Shown in pieces: positions 1-12,500 of a stretch of DNA of 64,000 nt. Made by a program: the position numbers and the translations under genes. The notes under the pieces are model-generated. The model did no database searches. It was not told where the DNA came from and saw only the letters and a program-made list of their open reading frames with translations. This stretch comes from Anisodus tanguticus. Its lineage: Eukaryota; Streptophyta; Magnoliopsida; Solanales; Solanaceae. The stretch is taken from assembly GCA_034509755.1 (NCBI GenBank), contig CM067543.1, forward strand, positions 55,484,653 to 55,548,652, in the 5' to 3' direction. Every line of letters starts with the position of its first letter. Positions within the stretch are counted from its first letter, which is position 1.

Positions 1-1541
1 AAAGAATATAGGCCCCCCACACTATTGCATCCCATAAGAGGTGTCCCCGTATGTAGGTCCTTCACAGAAAAAACAAAATGGTCAAACTCAATAGATACGG
101 AATTATCAGTAGCAAATTTCCAAATAGAGATTAAATTTTTAATGATGTTAGGAGAATATAGGACGTTTTTTAGGGAAAAGGAAAGGTGAGGTGGTAGTGT
201 ATGAGTGGTGCCATGAATTGGAATACGATCGTTATTTCCAACCAAAATAAATTGAGGATTGTGCAAATTAAATAGTTGAGGAAGATTACTAGAGGTGTGA
301 GTGAGGTGGGATATGACGCTTGTGTCCATGTACCAGGCATCGTCGGACAGCTGTAGATTCATAGTGTTGTAGGCCTGGGCCAATTCGATAGGGGTGAGTA
401 GGCCAGAAAGTTGTTGTTGTTGTTGGACCGACGCAATATGGGCTTGCCTGATGTGGAACTGGACGAGGGCCCAGTATGCTGGGCTGTTGCTATTGGCCAG
501 TGTGCTGGGCCGGCAATGTTGGGTATGCGCATGGAGGGGCGGCCCAGTTTTTAGAAATCGCCCAAAGTAGTGGCCGACCCAAGGTGATGGGTATAGGGTC
601 TGTTGTATTGGGCCGGTGGAATTGGATCGTCCTTCGCGACCCTTTACTCTTTCGCCATGCCCGTTGTCGTGGCCACGTCCCTTGATGCCACCACGGTGGG
701 GTGGGTGGTCCGTGGGTGGAAGAGAACCACCGGGTGTGTTGGTGGTTGGCGGTACGTCAATCGCCAATGCCTGTTGAGTGTGTTCATCCTGTTTGGCTCG
801 TCTGGTCTCCTCTAACATCAATTATGAACGGGTATTGTTGAAGCTAGGGAGGGGATCATCTTGTTAGATCATCGTCGCAAATGTATCGCACTCACCCTTC
901 AGCAAACCATTGATAAGTTGTAAAACCATAGTTATTTCAAAAATCGGAGTGCCAACATTAGACAATTGATCGACAACCAATTTTAGTTGTTTTTAATAGT
1001 CTGACATATTAGCAAAGTTCTCAAGACGAGTGTTGTTGAATTATTCCTTCAAATAGACGACACGTGTATGTTTGTTGTCTTGAAAGATTTCCTCTAGCCG
1101 TATCCATAATTTGTGAGCCGAGGCACCTGTCTTCATAATAGTATGAAGTAAATCCTTGGATATTGTGTCATATATCCATTGTTTGACGATAGCATCGAGC
1201 CGCGTCCATGTCGGATTTTTTACGTCGGATGGACGAGGGGTGGTGGCATCGATGTGATTAAGGACGTTGTAAGCACAAGCATGTAGTTGAAATAATTCGA
1301 CCCACAATGAGTATTTCCATCCTCTTGATCAAGAACTAAAGGAATAAAATTTTTGATGTTCGTTACAATAAAAGCCAGATGAAATGTGTTCGGAGGGGGA
1401 GGGAGAGGAGGAGGAGGATGTGTGACGTTGTGGGTGGGGGAGGAGTCGGCGGTAGAATCCATGAGGATAGGCTTGTCGGCGGTGTGAGAAGAGGCCGAAA
1501 TTAGGGTTAGAGAGGAGGCTAGGGTTTGACTTCTGATACCA
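1..1541 (-). mobile_element. Ty1/copia retrotransposon, 5' half (gag to start of pol), degenerate
   Basis: Read on the minus strand, this is the leader, gag and protease/GAG-pre-integrase part of a copia element that runs off the left edge. At 1526-1541 a tRNA-Met-type primer-binding site (GGTATCAGAAGTC) lies directly beside the LTR end at 1542. Gag follows: an Asn/Pro-rich start (about 1440-1300), then a UBN2-like gag core (1041-1307, with WTRLDAIVKQWIYDTIS and LWIRLEEIFQDN) in a different frame, so gag is frameshifted near 1250. A Gly/His-rich gag tail lies at about 850-600. Positions 420-1 read openly through a protease-like WYMDTSVISHLT and the pre-integrase motif NVLYSPNIIKNLISIW. The protease active site expected as D-T/S-G reads D-T-S-V, so it is probably dead. 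Integrase and reverse transcriptase would lie left of the window. Confidence 0.85.
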
Positions 1542-1582
1542 TGTAGAATAGTGTAATTCTCGCTTGATTCGAGTCTTCTCAA
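1041..1582 (-). pseudogene. copia gag, frameshifted
   Basis: Two overlapping minus-strand reading frames (1220-1582 and 1041-1307) together make a copia Gag N-terminal region. The upstream frame gives a Ser/Thr/Pro-rich leader followed by FHLAFIVTNIKNFIPLVLDQEDGN. The downstream frame continues the UBN2-type capsid core, with the VELFQLHACAYNVLNHID and KLWIRLEEIFQDNKHTRVVYL blocks. The switch between frames within the shared 1220-1307 stretch marks a frameshift. No intact Gag can be made. The element lies in the same orientation as the C2-domain gene to its right. Confidence 0.75.
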
Positions 1583-1639
1583 TATATATATATATATATA
1601 TCTAATTGAATGAGAATATTTACTTTACATAATTACATT

Positions 1640-1689
<50 letters not shown>

Positions 1690-1740
1690 CCTAATTGAAT
1701 GAGAATATTTACATTACATAATTACATAAAAATAATAATT
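1542..1740 (-). repeat. copia LTR (inner end) with AT microsatellites
   Basis: TGTAGAATAG at 1542 is the LTR terminus abutting the primer-binding site on the minus strand. The segment contains (AT)n runs at about 1581-1600 and 1643-1687. A roughly 43-bp unit beginning CTAATTGAATGAGAATATTTAC occurs at about 1601 and again at about 1690, so the block is a short tandem duplication with the microsatellite between copies. The outer LTR edge and target-site duplication could not be fixed. Confidence 0.55.
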
Positions 1741-2084
1741 ATAGAATACGTATTCTTTATCACTATTAATAAACTCTTTCTGACAAGTGTATCATTTATA
1801 ATTATTTAAAAATAATTTGTTTTTTTCATATTATTTATCCATATAAATATTTATCAATTTTTTTAACAAAGAGGTGTTATTAATTGATACCGCTTCACGT
1901 AGTGTGCGTCCACCCCTTGCTAGTTTAGTACAAATATATATGTTATTTCAAAATATTATTTAACTATATACATATAATTCGAATCAAAGTTAAATTAAAT
2001 AAGATGACACTTGTTGGCCTAAAAAACTTTCCACCATTCTACTATAATAAGAAAAGAAAATGGAAGTAAATTAATGAAAATTAC

Positions 2085-2802
2085 CTCGAGCAGTAGAGCT
2101 CTTGCGTTCTTGACCTCTATATTGAAGCAAAACATATGAATCTATGCCACCATCTACATGATATACATAGCAAAACATATGAAATTTGTGCAATAATGCA
2201 AGTGAAAAACAAAGATTATAATAGTGGAGTGCACGTTTCTGTCTTAGTTGTTCTGTCCTGTAGGCAATAATTTACTAATTATGTAAAAACATTCTAAAAA
2301 CTTACCCAATCTATGCTCAAATTCATACTGAAATTAAGTACGTTGATTTTCATATTCCGAAGTAGCCAATTTGGCCAGTTTTTAGAATCGGTTTATTTTA
2401 AAAAATACTTTTAGCCAGTAATAATTTATTTTGGTTAATTAATTCAAAAATCACTTATGTCAATATTAGAATATCAATTTTTGCTTGACCAAAATTTCAA
2501 GAAATAATTCAGGAGAGAAGCTACTTTTTCGACTTTTAATTAACGTATTCTGCTACTATTCAAATATAATGGACTACTTTCTTTCCCCTAAAATTTTAGC
2601 CAAACACCTAAACTCTCATAAATGAATACTAGTACTTTTTTTATATAACAAAAGTAGCCTTATGAATCATGTAAAATGGAAAAGAGAACTAAAAAGGAAA
2701 CAAATTAGAGAAGTGAATAGAATAAATACCCCAGAATTCATTGTTTTTGAGACCTCGACCACTAACAAGATTCACCTCCATTATTCCAATGATCATCGTC
2801 AT
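2085..2802 (-). CDS. C2-domain protein (elicitor-responsive/small C2 family), first two exons only
   Basis: Exon 1 is 2802-2730 (complement) and encodes 24 residues containing GIMEVNLVSGRGLKNNEFW. Exon 2 is 2153-2085 and continues GGIDSYVLLQYRGQERKSST. The donor GT at 2729-2728, the acceptor AG at 2155-2154 and the donor at 2084-2083 are canonical and the phases fit (1, then 1). MEVNLVSGRGL is the first beta strand of a C2 domain, and the I-D-S-Y-V-L-L segment is the Ca2+/phospholipid-binding loop 1 region with its Asp. Proteins of this small family bind membranes in a calcium-dependent way and include elicitor-responsive members. I chose the first of two closely spaced ATGs (2802; the second is at 2796). 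No later C2 exon (NPxWNE-type block) is visible before the copia element at 1541, so the gene either continues left of the window with the copia in intron 2 or is truncated. Confidence 0.75.
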
Positions 2803-2952
2803 CTCCCACTTTTTCCTTCTACGAAGAATATATGATTCTTTTTTTTGCTCGAAGATTCAATGAAATTTATAAGCTGTGTGTGAATGGCTGATGAAATAAG
2901 CATTCAAATATGGCGTAATTAAAACGGTGGAATAATTCAACAGAGATTCTAG

Positions 2953-2960
2953 TCTATTTA
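2953..2960 (-). promoter_or_regulatory. possible TATA box of the C2-domain gene
   Basis: TAAATAGA on the minus strand lies about 150 bases upstream of the chosen ATG at 2802, in AT-rich DNA. The position is plausible but it is a weak match and nothing else supports it. Confidence 0.25.
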
Positions 2961-2984
2961 AGACAGTGAGTTGACAGGTATGTA

Positions 2985-3077
2985 GCGGGGATTCCTCTTT
3001 TTACTTCTTTTCTAAATATCCCCTTATAACCAATTGAGCTGCCCAAGCGGACTCCTCTTTTACTTCTTTGTAAATAT
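2985..3077. repeat. short imperfect duplication upstream of the C2-domain gene
   Basis: A stretch reading GATTCCTCTTTTTACTTC followed by TTTTCTAAATAT (about 2989) is repeated, slightly altered, at about 3050 (GACTCCTCTTTTACTTCTTTGTAAATAT). It lies upstream of the gene's start. No function is evident. Confidence 0.5.
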
Positions 3078-3226
3078 TGATGGTTGTTACGGGACAGATA
3101 TACTGTTAATTAGAAGTTTAAAGTTTGATCCCTAAAAATTTTATAAATGAAAAATAAATTCTATTAGAAAGTATTTTCCTAATGTACTTACGTAGCACAA
3201 ATTTGAATTCTTTGGGACCAAAATAA

Positions 3227-3553
3227 GGGTCGTTTGGTAGTTGGTTAGAGCTATGTAAATATTAATAATGCAAGAAATTAGTTATGAGAGAATTTCTGTA
3301 TTATTTTATGTAGGAATTAATTAGGCAAAATTTAGTTATTCGTGTATTAATTATTCCATCTTTTTGTTCGGCATAAAATAATTTTTTTTTTTTAGTTATG
3401 AGAGTTTCTAAGTTGCAAACCTAACACCATATTAGATGTGTTGACTTTTATATATAGCAAAACGATGCTACTTACTAAACATAGTGAAGTACTTATTACT
3501 TAATGCAAAATTTAATTAAATAATTTAGCTCGTAATCGGCTACCAAACGACTC
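3227..3553. mobile_element. MITE, Tourist/PIF-Harbinger-like
   Basis: This 327-bp non-coding element begins GGGTCGTTTGGTAG (3227-3240) and ends CTACCAAACGACTC (3540-3553), which are inverted repeats with one mismatch. It is flanked on both sides by the trinucleotide TAA (3224-3226 and 3554-3556). A 3-bp TAA/TTA duplication is the hallmark of PIF/Harbinger-type MITEs. It lies about 430 bp upstream of the C2-domain start codon. Confidence 0.8.
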
Positions 3554-3984
3554 TAAATGAAGAACAACCGTTTAAAAATTTAAAAAAATTATTATAAATT
3601 CCAGCTTGTCAAATCACACATCAAGGAATTCCAGCTTGTAGTCTTTGTAATTATATGATGTTTCTCACATTAGGAATTTGTTCTTTTTTCTCAGGGAATC
3701 TCACGCTTTAAGCTGGATTCGTGTAACTTTTTCTTTTGATCATGAAATTATGTGAAAGTATTAATTTATGAAAAATCAAGTGTTATAAGACTAATCCTAT
3801 GTTAGTGATGAAAAAATAATATAGTATTAAAGTAGTGGTAGAAAAAAAAAAATAACACATCGAAATTAAGTGATTCTACGAATTTAAACTTTAGCTTGAA
3901 AATTGTAGAAGTGTATAAAAAGAGAATGATGTAACATATTTTGGGACATTTCAAAATAAAAAGTGTCGACTACATCGGGATAGA

Positions 3985-4085
3985 GGGAATATTGAAAAAA
4001 ATCCTTGGTAGGGAGCGCTTCTCCCGTATAGGCCTTATGCAACGCCAATTCAAATATAGTCGACTCCAATGCGGGCACCATTCAC
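3985..4085 (+). mobile_element. SINE fragment (Solanaceae tRNA-derived type)
   Basis: The segment reads CCTTGGTAGGGAGCGCTTCT, then GGCCTTATGCAACGC, then AGTCGACTCCAATGCGGGCACC. This matches the body also seen at 5914-6039 and 7138-7260 in this window. It is truncated, without a clear tail or target duplication. Confidence 0.55.
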
Positions 4086-5913
4086 CGTGTGAAAAACTAA
4101 AAGAAAAGGAATAGAGAGGGAATATCATCTTGAATGTAATTAATAAATGTTCATGGAGTGAAACAATTAAGAAAGATCCATGACAATGATGTTTTCAAAT
4201 AATTTTAACAGTAAAATTCCCATGTTATAATAATTCCTTGTGTAACTTCTATACATATATATTTCTTAAAAATTTAATAATTCAATATTCAAATTCAGAC
4301 CAAAAGTTAGATACGTGTTACCGTTCGAAGTGTTTGCCGTTTTATCGGCTGACGAAATTGGATGACAAATTGATTCTTTAACTAAGGGATTTGGGCTGAA
4401 ACAAAACTCTAATTTCCAGCAATGGGTTTCCCAACTACTCCAGAAAGCGTTAAGATGGTGAGTGAGTAACTAAGAGGTAAGAAATATGAATGCAGTTGAA
4501 TATAGTAAAGTAAAGGATAAAGATAAAAGTAAAGGATAAAGATAGATAAAAATTGAGTTGTTTGATTGATTGTGTGTCAATATATACAAAAAATGATCCT
4601 ATTTATAGTACAAAAAGAGAAAAAAACTGTACAACGTGCCCCCCCCCCCCATGTCAGCCATCAAGTAACCCATTAAGTTCAATGGCTGACTACGAGGGAG
4701 GTGGTGCCGATTTTCTCGCCCTCTACTCCTCTTGCTCGGATAATGGCCCTTTCTTTTAGTTGTTGTTGGCCGTTACTGCTTCTAGGGGTCCGGAAACCTT
4801 TTTGGCTTGGTCGTTGAGGCGTCTGCATCCGAGTGGGTCCCAGTCGTATCTCTGACTAACAACTCGGCTAAGATATCTTAGTAGCCGATGAAGTTCTTGT
4901 AGTCGAGGGCTAAGAGAAATTCGGCTCTAAAGCAGTTTGGCTATCACTGAATTCGACTAAACATTTAAAATTATTTTTGAGTGTAAATAATAGTTGACCC
5001 TAATCTGTATCTACTTACATTTTTTTTGTTGAAAAAGATAGAATAATATGTTCATTATATTCTGTACATTTTTAAAAGCTTCAGTTATAAAAGATATCTG
5101 TTAAGTGTGTCAGTACCAACTGCCACCAAAGACAACCAACTTGACCAATTAATTAGCAAGTGAAATAGGTCAATTGACAAAGGAAAATAATACACATTGG
5201 TCAAATATTTATTTTTTCCTTTAAATTGAACGTTTTTTCTATTCTAAACCTGATTGTCAAGAAATCGATTGGCTTTGTAAACACATCATTTTGTCACTTC
5301 CAGGAAACTTCATAAGTTTCAAAGTTAGAATAGAATTGTTTCTATCTGCTTACTTTGTTTAATGACTTTTCCAACCACTATAGCCTAGTTGATAAGGGGA
5401 AATTAAATTTGAAAGTGACAAGAAGCAATAAGCAATATGCAATATGCAATATTTATGGATAAATATAAATTTGAACACATCTAAGTTTTTGTTAATTTCT
5501 CATATATCAATCTTATTTATTGAGTCAATAACAGTTTATCTTCTCTTTTTTTTTTTTCATTCTTCCGAATGGTCACTACAGTTTCTCACAATTCATACAA
5601 CCTTAATCACTGCAGTAATATTAAATATGATATCTAGTTATTGGGATCCATTATATTACAACAAGAATCATAGTTTAGTTGGAAAGCAATGTTTACTATA
5701 CATGCACTTCCAAGATTATCTTAATCTGCTACGTCATCAGTCACTTTGATTTATTCTAGCGAAGTAGATTATCTAAGAAAGAAATTATGACATTGATAAT
5801 AGTCGAGATAAAAGGCAACATGGGTAATTTACAAATTCAGTTGTTCTAAAATGGTTCTAACATAATGCAAAATCACCCATTGATTGAATAAGATTCCTGC
5901 ATCCTTAACTACA
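4086..5913. other. intergenic, no gene seen
   Basis: There is no coding signal. It contains a small tandem repeat (AGTAAAGGATAAAGATA twice, about 4508-4545), a C12 run (4639-4650), and a more GC-rich patch at 4640-4960 that could be the remnant of an LTR or SINE but matches nothing else in the window. Confidence 0.5.
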
Positions 5914-6039
5914 GGTCTCAAGGTAGAGTCTCGGAATGAAAAAAACTTGATAGGAAGTGCTTCCTCTTATGGGCCATAAGCAGCGCGAATTCAAATTAAC
6001 GGAAGCCTAATACGGTACCAACTACCGATTGGAAACCAA
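5914..6039 (+). mobile_element. SINE fragment
   Basis: A GGTCTCAAGGTAGAGTCTCGG B-box-like start is followed by TAGGAAGTGCTTCC, GGGCCATAAGCAGCGCGAAT and GGTACC...GGAAACC. This is the same SINE body as at 3985 and 7138, diverged and without an obvious target duplication. Confidence 0.55.
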
Positions 6040-6343
6040 AAATAAATAAATATAGCGCGAATGAACATCTCTGATCTTCAAAGTGAACAGCTTGAAACCA
6101 TTATTGTATTGGCAAAAATAACTCAGAAATGTTTTACATGCCTTGCCAAAATCAGCAGTTAAATACAAACTTAATTCATTTTCATACCAATAATCAAATA
6201 CAGAGAATGAGACTTTTCATAGTGCTTCAAAACTTAAAAGAATAACTGACACATGCTCAAAAAGTATATCGCAAATTAGCAATAAGATCCCTCAATACTT
6301 TTGACCTGGTAATAGCCACAGTAAGATCCCTTTTCCAGCAAGC

Positions 6344-6434
6344 ATAGATTAGGCGCCTAAGACCTGTCGGACCGGGGTGTGGGGGCTCCTGGGGTGGGAG
6401 TTCCACCTTTTTTTGGAAAATAGATTAGGCGCCT
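6344..6434 (-). mobile_element. 61-bp SINE-like insertion with 15-bp target duplication
   Basis: The 15-mer ATAGATTAGGCGCCT occurs at 6344-6358 and exactly again at 6420-6434. Between them lie 61 bases (6359-6419) rich in G/C, containing CCGGGGTGTGGGGGCTCC and a T7 tract. The exact 15-bp direct repeats point to retroposition of a severely truncated SINE. It sits downstream of the Coa1-family stop codon (6543), probably in its 3' UTR. Confidence 0.7.
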
Positions 6435-6542
6435 TGGAACTGGATATTTTCAAAGAGACCTAAATACAAACTTCTTATCTTATGAATGATTTGTATGAAG
6501 AAGAAAAAGAGGCCCACCAAGGCATGGCAGAATAAATCTAGG

Positions 6543-9500
6543 TCATGTCTTCTCCACACTACCCGACGATTCCTGAGATGCACAATCGGTGCATGCGTTA
6601 CTAGCTGGTGGTAGTAGGTCATCTGAAACCCTGATCCGAAATGTTTGCTGCTTCTCTTCATTCCCCGGGACATGGACGAGAGCTTCCATAATGAGTATTT
6701 CCCAGTCGCTTGGCCGTAAAAATGATGACCATTTGTCCTCTGCTCCAAGTATTAAATAACAGCAGTACTAGTTAGACAAGTAAAACAAGTTTTTAAGACA
6801 ATTATAAACCTGTATGCAACAATGAACCATCTTTCTCTTTTAATCTATTCTCAACAATAAGTAGCAATTCATAAAAAAATAAGAAACCCCAGTACTGGAA
6901 ACAACCGATGATAGTCAAGAAATTATCTGCTTTACTTAATAGATTTCTTTTTATAGCAACTTTACTTGATTGATTTCCCTGTTGATAATGGCATCGATAT
7001 GGAACTTTGCAGGACATTTTACCTTAACCACCACAGCTTAACTACGAATAAAATATTCCACAACACATATCCGGGAATGAAAACAAGATGGAATGTCACT
7101 CCAAGCAATATTTAAAGAACAATCATTTTTTACTAGAGGTCTCGGGTCAGAGCTCTAGGTATGGAGTCGGCTTTATTAGGGAGCGGTTTACCCCCCAATG
7201 TAGGACTTCTCGGCCTGAATCCGGATTTAGTTGGGCCCCAGACAGCTACCGGACACCAGGTGGAAACAACAACAACAACTACGCCTCAGTCCCAAACAAG
7301 TTGGGGATACCGGACACCGGGTAAGAAAACCAAAAAAATAAATAAAAGAACAGCACAAACCTCCATTACGAACAGCCTTCAACTGAAAAATCCCAGTGCC
7401 TTGTGGTCCAGAGACGGGGAATGTGCACGATACGGATTTCCTTTGGTGCGCCACTGCTAATGATGCATTATACCAAGGGCCTCTAACAACGGGCTCTCCG
7501 ATAGCATCTATAATCGTCTTATTCTTACTGGCTTTCTCCAAGGCCTTGCTGCAAGTGAACAATAAAGGATGAAATAAGAAAACTGGAATCTCTATAGCCA
7601 GAATATTGAAACAATAAACCCCTAAAATACAGATATCAGTATTTCTGTATACTTTACATACTTAACTAATATTTACTACTACCGAAATATGTGAAACATA
7701 AAAACAAAATCAGTGTTTTGTGAAGCATCACCAGTTTCCTCAACTGAAATATGTCCATCTGCCTTAAGCAGGAGGGAAATTAGTAAGATCGTGGTAACTG
7801 GCATCACATATAGGATTCCAGAAACCATTATAAGGACAGTTATAATTAGCTCCAATATTTCAGAGAAGGTAGAATTACAACATGGACAGCAAAGTTCTTG
7901 TCTCTTATGCAGACAGAGAACAACTGACCAGGAGTGTTCCGTTTTAAAATATAAACGTTTTGGTCTCAGATCTTTATTTTACCTAAGAAGATTGTTCAAC
8001 GAATTGAAGCAGTTTGCAGGAGGTTCCTATGGACAGGAGGTATTGCAGTATCATCTTTAGTCTGGCAGCTTATGGCAAGTCATAAGCTAGAGACGGACTA
8101 ACTCTTTAGGGTATGGTGGATAATTTGCTATTTCTTCGGCAGAGGCGGATCCAAAATTTAAACTCTATGGGTTAAATCTTTAAGGTTCTTACTATTGAAC
8201 CGTTGTATTTTTAAGATTATGGGTTCAAACTTACTATTTGTTGCAATTTAAGTAGATTTTTATATAAAAACTCATAAAAATCCGGCCGAAAGTACTGGGT
8301 TCAAGTGAACCCGGTGCCTGAATGCTAAATTCGGCACTGGTCTTCGGTGTAGTGCAGATAATGGATGTATCTCTCACCTATTCTTTAAGTGTGAGATATC
8401 TGCTTCCATATGGAGCAAAATCCTACTCCAGCGACAAGGAATACAAAGGCAAGCATTGTATTGGCAAGGGAGTTGCAGTGGGCAAGAAAACATTGCAAGG
8501 GTATAAGTGCAGGTGCAGAAGTTTATAGAATGGCATTAGCTGGTACCTTATACTATGTTTGGCAGGCAAGGAACCTAAAGAGTATTCCAGAACAAGCAAA
8601 GGAATATGGAAGCAATAGTCGGACAGATTGTCCAAGAAATTGTCTGTAGGTAGAATGGCAGTTAGATGAAGCTAGAGTATTGGAGCTAGCTGCTTAGTAC
8701 TATTCTTTCAATTGGTTTTTTTTACTGTGCTCTGTAAATGTTACACTTGGTAAATAAAATTGTTTTACTTACCAAAAAAAACATGAAGAGTAAGCCTATG
8801 GACAAGATTATGATACTTAATAAATAAGTGAATCATAAATACATCAATTCTGAAAAATTCAAGGGGAAAAGAAGGCAAGTTCTTGTTGATCTAGGTAGAT
8901 TTCAGATATGGTAAAGGATTTGGGGAGTTTAAAAAGGATAATTACATTGAAGATAATGAAGGAAGTTTATTTTGATGAAATTTTCTATTCTTCAAAGATC
9001 AGGAATTCAGGAGAAAACATTGATCAAAACTTTTTTTTAAATATGGAATTTGCCGTTGATGCAACTTTGAGTCGTTGCCTCTCATATTTGTGAACCTTTA
9101 CTCTTTCTGCCTTCTCTTTTATTTCATTTTTATTCCAAAAAAGAAAAACATCACACAAAATGAGATTATTAGTAAAAACACAAGACTTTTTTTTAATAAT
9201 GTACTACTTCATATCCATGTCCAAGGGAAGGTGGCGTATGCGAAGTTGGTAGACAACAAAGATGATGAGGAGATGCAGACGAATAGGGAAAGGTATAAGA
9301 TGGCGAGAAAGGAGGCGAAGTTGGAGGTTTCAGCAACAAAAACGTCAGCTTTTGAACGCTTATACGTGGAACTAGAGGACAAAGGCGAGACAAGAAGTTG
9401 TTCAGGCTTGCCAAGGTGAGGGAGAGGAGGGCACATGACCTGGATCATATGAAGTGCATCAAGGAAGAGGATGAAAAAGTATTGGTGGAGGTGGCAGTCT

Positions 9501-12500
9501 TACTTCCATAAACTCTTGAACGAAGAAGGGACATAGACATTGTGTTGGGAGATTTGGAGTACTACGAAGAGGCGTCGCGATTTTGGGTATTGTAGGAGTG
9601 TTAAGGTTGAAGAGGTTAAGAGTGTTGTTCGTAGGATGCTTTTTCCCAGATTGCTTATTCGCTATCGTTATTTTTATTTTCATATTGCTTTGAATTGCTT
9701 ATCCTTATCTGACTTTTTTGTGCTTTCTCTTGAGCCAAGGGTCTTTCGGAAACAGTCTCCCTATCGTAGGGGTAAGGTTTGCGTACACTCTACCCTCCCA
9801 GACCCCACATTGTGGGATTTCACTGGATATGTTGTTGGTGTACTACTTCATACCCACACCAACTTTTTCACATACTACATATCCACGGCAAATTTACATC
9901 AAGTTAATTCTTTGTCCTACCAACAAAACAATCATAATTATGAGGTGATAAAAGTATTCCTTACCTAATGATGCACCTAACTTTTGCATATAACGGCGCA
10001 AATGGTCAAGATATACATTTCTCGATTTTAAGATCATGAAAATTGCTGTATTTTTTTTTTTTTTTGTAATGCATCAAACAACAAACATAAAATGCAAAGT
10101 CTGGCTATGGGCACGCTTCACTATTTGAGCTGGAATAGCATGTCTCTGAAATATTGAACAAGAGCTTAAGATGATTTGGGCAGAGGGTCGAAAGGTTCTC
10201 CGCACGATCTAAATGTGAAAAATAAGATCTTTTTAGAATAACTTTTTTTTAATAAGATCCAAGTCTGGTATTTAACGGGAGAAAGGTAGAGGGACGACCA
10301 ATTATCCACCGAGTTTCAAAGCTGAAAAGAGCAGTTTTAGGTTTTCTTTTTTCATTTTTTTTAAAAAGACCTATAATCTTGCTCTTTTCAGCTTTGAAAC
10401 TCAGGTAGATAATGGATCGTCCGTCCCTCTACCCTCCAATTAAATACAAGGCTTGGTTCACAAGTCGGTATTCAAACTGCTGACGTGCGCCTACCACACA
10501 TCTCGCTACGAACTGCCTTAGCTATTTAGACTAAATTCTCGGGGCAAGGTCTATTTTGAATATATGTGCAGGGTCAATTAATCCTTAACTTCAGAACTCT
10601 TCACTTGGTAACACTTATATGGAATTCCTAATTTCTAGTGAAAATAATAATTTTAGCACTATCTTGTCAATAAGAGCAGATAAAATACACCTGAGAAAAT
10701 AAAATTTAACCTGAGGAGCCTCGAAGTACATATCATACTATAAAAGTCTCATAACCACAAAGAGGAAAAAGAGCCCAATATTGAGGGTGTGTTTGGTATG
10801 GAGGAAAATATTTTCCAATTTTCTCATGTTTGGTTGGTCAAAATTTTTGAAAAACATTTTCTCTAGAAAAAGTTCCTTAAAAGTGAGGAAAATGACTTCC
10901 CTAGTAGAAGTAGGAAAAACAAGTTCCATGAGTAGCATCCTACACTAACTGTCTCCTTCCTACCCACACCCTCCATAACCCCATTCCCACTACCCCCACG
11001 CCCCTATTGGCCTATGCCCACCCTATAAAATTTGAATAGATTGTATACAAATGCTCATGGGACAATACTTTTTACTTACTAACCAAACATCAAATAAGAA
11101 AGCTACTTATTTTCCGTGAAAAACTTTTTCGCAGAAAACATTTTCACTCATTCCAACCACACCCTTAAAGAACAATTTTGAACATTCCTCTACCGTAATC
11201 CAGATCAATCTGAAGTGAAAAGCAGGAGCCTTCGCAAACACACATACACACAGAGAAATGTACTCCTCCCATATTGTCAAAATCAAACGGATAAGAGGAA
11301 GCAAAAAACCAAACCTGCTACAGCTATGATATATGGAGAGATCATCAAGAGCACTAAGAGCAACGCCTCCCGTTAAGCAAATCAATGTCCCTGACACTAT
11401 CCTTCGCCCCCATGTCTTTGCCTTCCCTTCCTCTGCTACCACTTTTTCCGAACTACAACATATCAATCAATCTATCAACCACGGGCGGATGCACAACATA
11501 AGCTATGGGTTCAATTGAACAAAATAGTTTTGGTTTAGACTCCGTATTTATGTTGTTCGGACACTTCAAAAATGTCCCGGGTGTGTGTCGGATCCTCCAA
11601 AGTAGTGCATTTTGGAGGATCTGACACAGGTGTGGCAATACTTTTGGAGTGTCTGATAAACATAGCTCTATATATATGTTAAGAAATCTATTAAGTACAA
11701 ATATTAAATTTCGAACCCAGTAACTCAAATGGTCAGTGGATTCAATGGCATTCGAACCATAAAGTTCAAATATTAGACCCGCCTCTGCAATCAACTAACC
11801 CTCAACTCCAAATTAGTTGGGATAGACTATAAAAATCCTCTATACCCATTTCCCTCTATTAAAACCCATTTGATTCCAAGACTAAATAATTCATCAAACT
11901 ACAATATTCCCACAAAATTTAAATAAATTTGTCATATTAACCGACTCTAATTTTTTCTTCAACAACATACTCAGTGAAACCCCACAAAGTGGAGTCTGGG
12001 GAGGGTAGAGTATACTCAGACCTTACCCCTACTTTGGGAGGTAGAGAGGTTGTTTCCGGTAGACCCTCGGCACAAGGACAAGCAAGTCAAAACAGTATGA
12101 AAAATAAAACAATGGAAGTGAATAAGCCGTGGTAAAATACTATTAAAAAAATGATAAAACAATCTGAAAAAAGGAGCAATAACTACCACAATTTACAAGA
12201 AATGATAGATAGTAGCAGAAATTTTTAGGACGAGAAACTATAAGATCAATACTACGACTAATAGTAAGAAAGGATAAACGGGACATCACCAACTACCTAG
12301 TACCTACTAACCTTCATCCTGATCCGTGTCCCAACTCTAATTTTTCTTCAATATTCCTAAATCCATGCTATATTCATTCACATAATAAATCCTTTATACC
12401 CATTTCACTCTATTAATACCCATTTGATCCCAACACTAAAGAATTCATCAAACTACAATTTTCCCACAAATTTGTCATATTAACTAACTCTAATTTTTCT

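Noticed and set aside
9075..9419. 114-codon frame as a host gene
   Set aside because: Its second half is RTE-type LINE sequence and the first half is low-complexity intron DNA.
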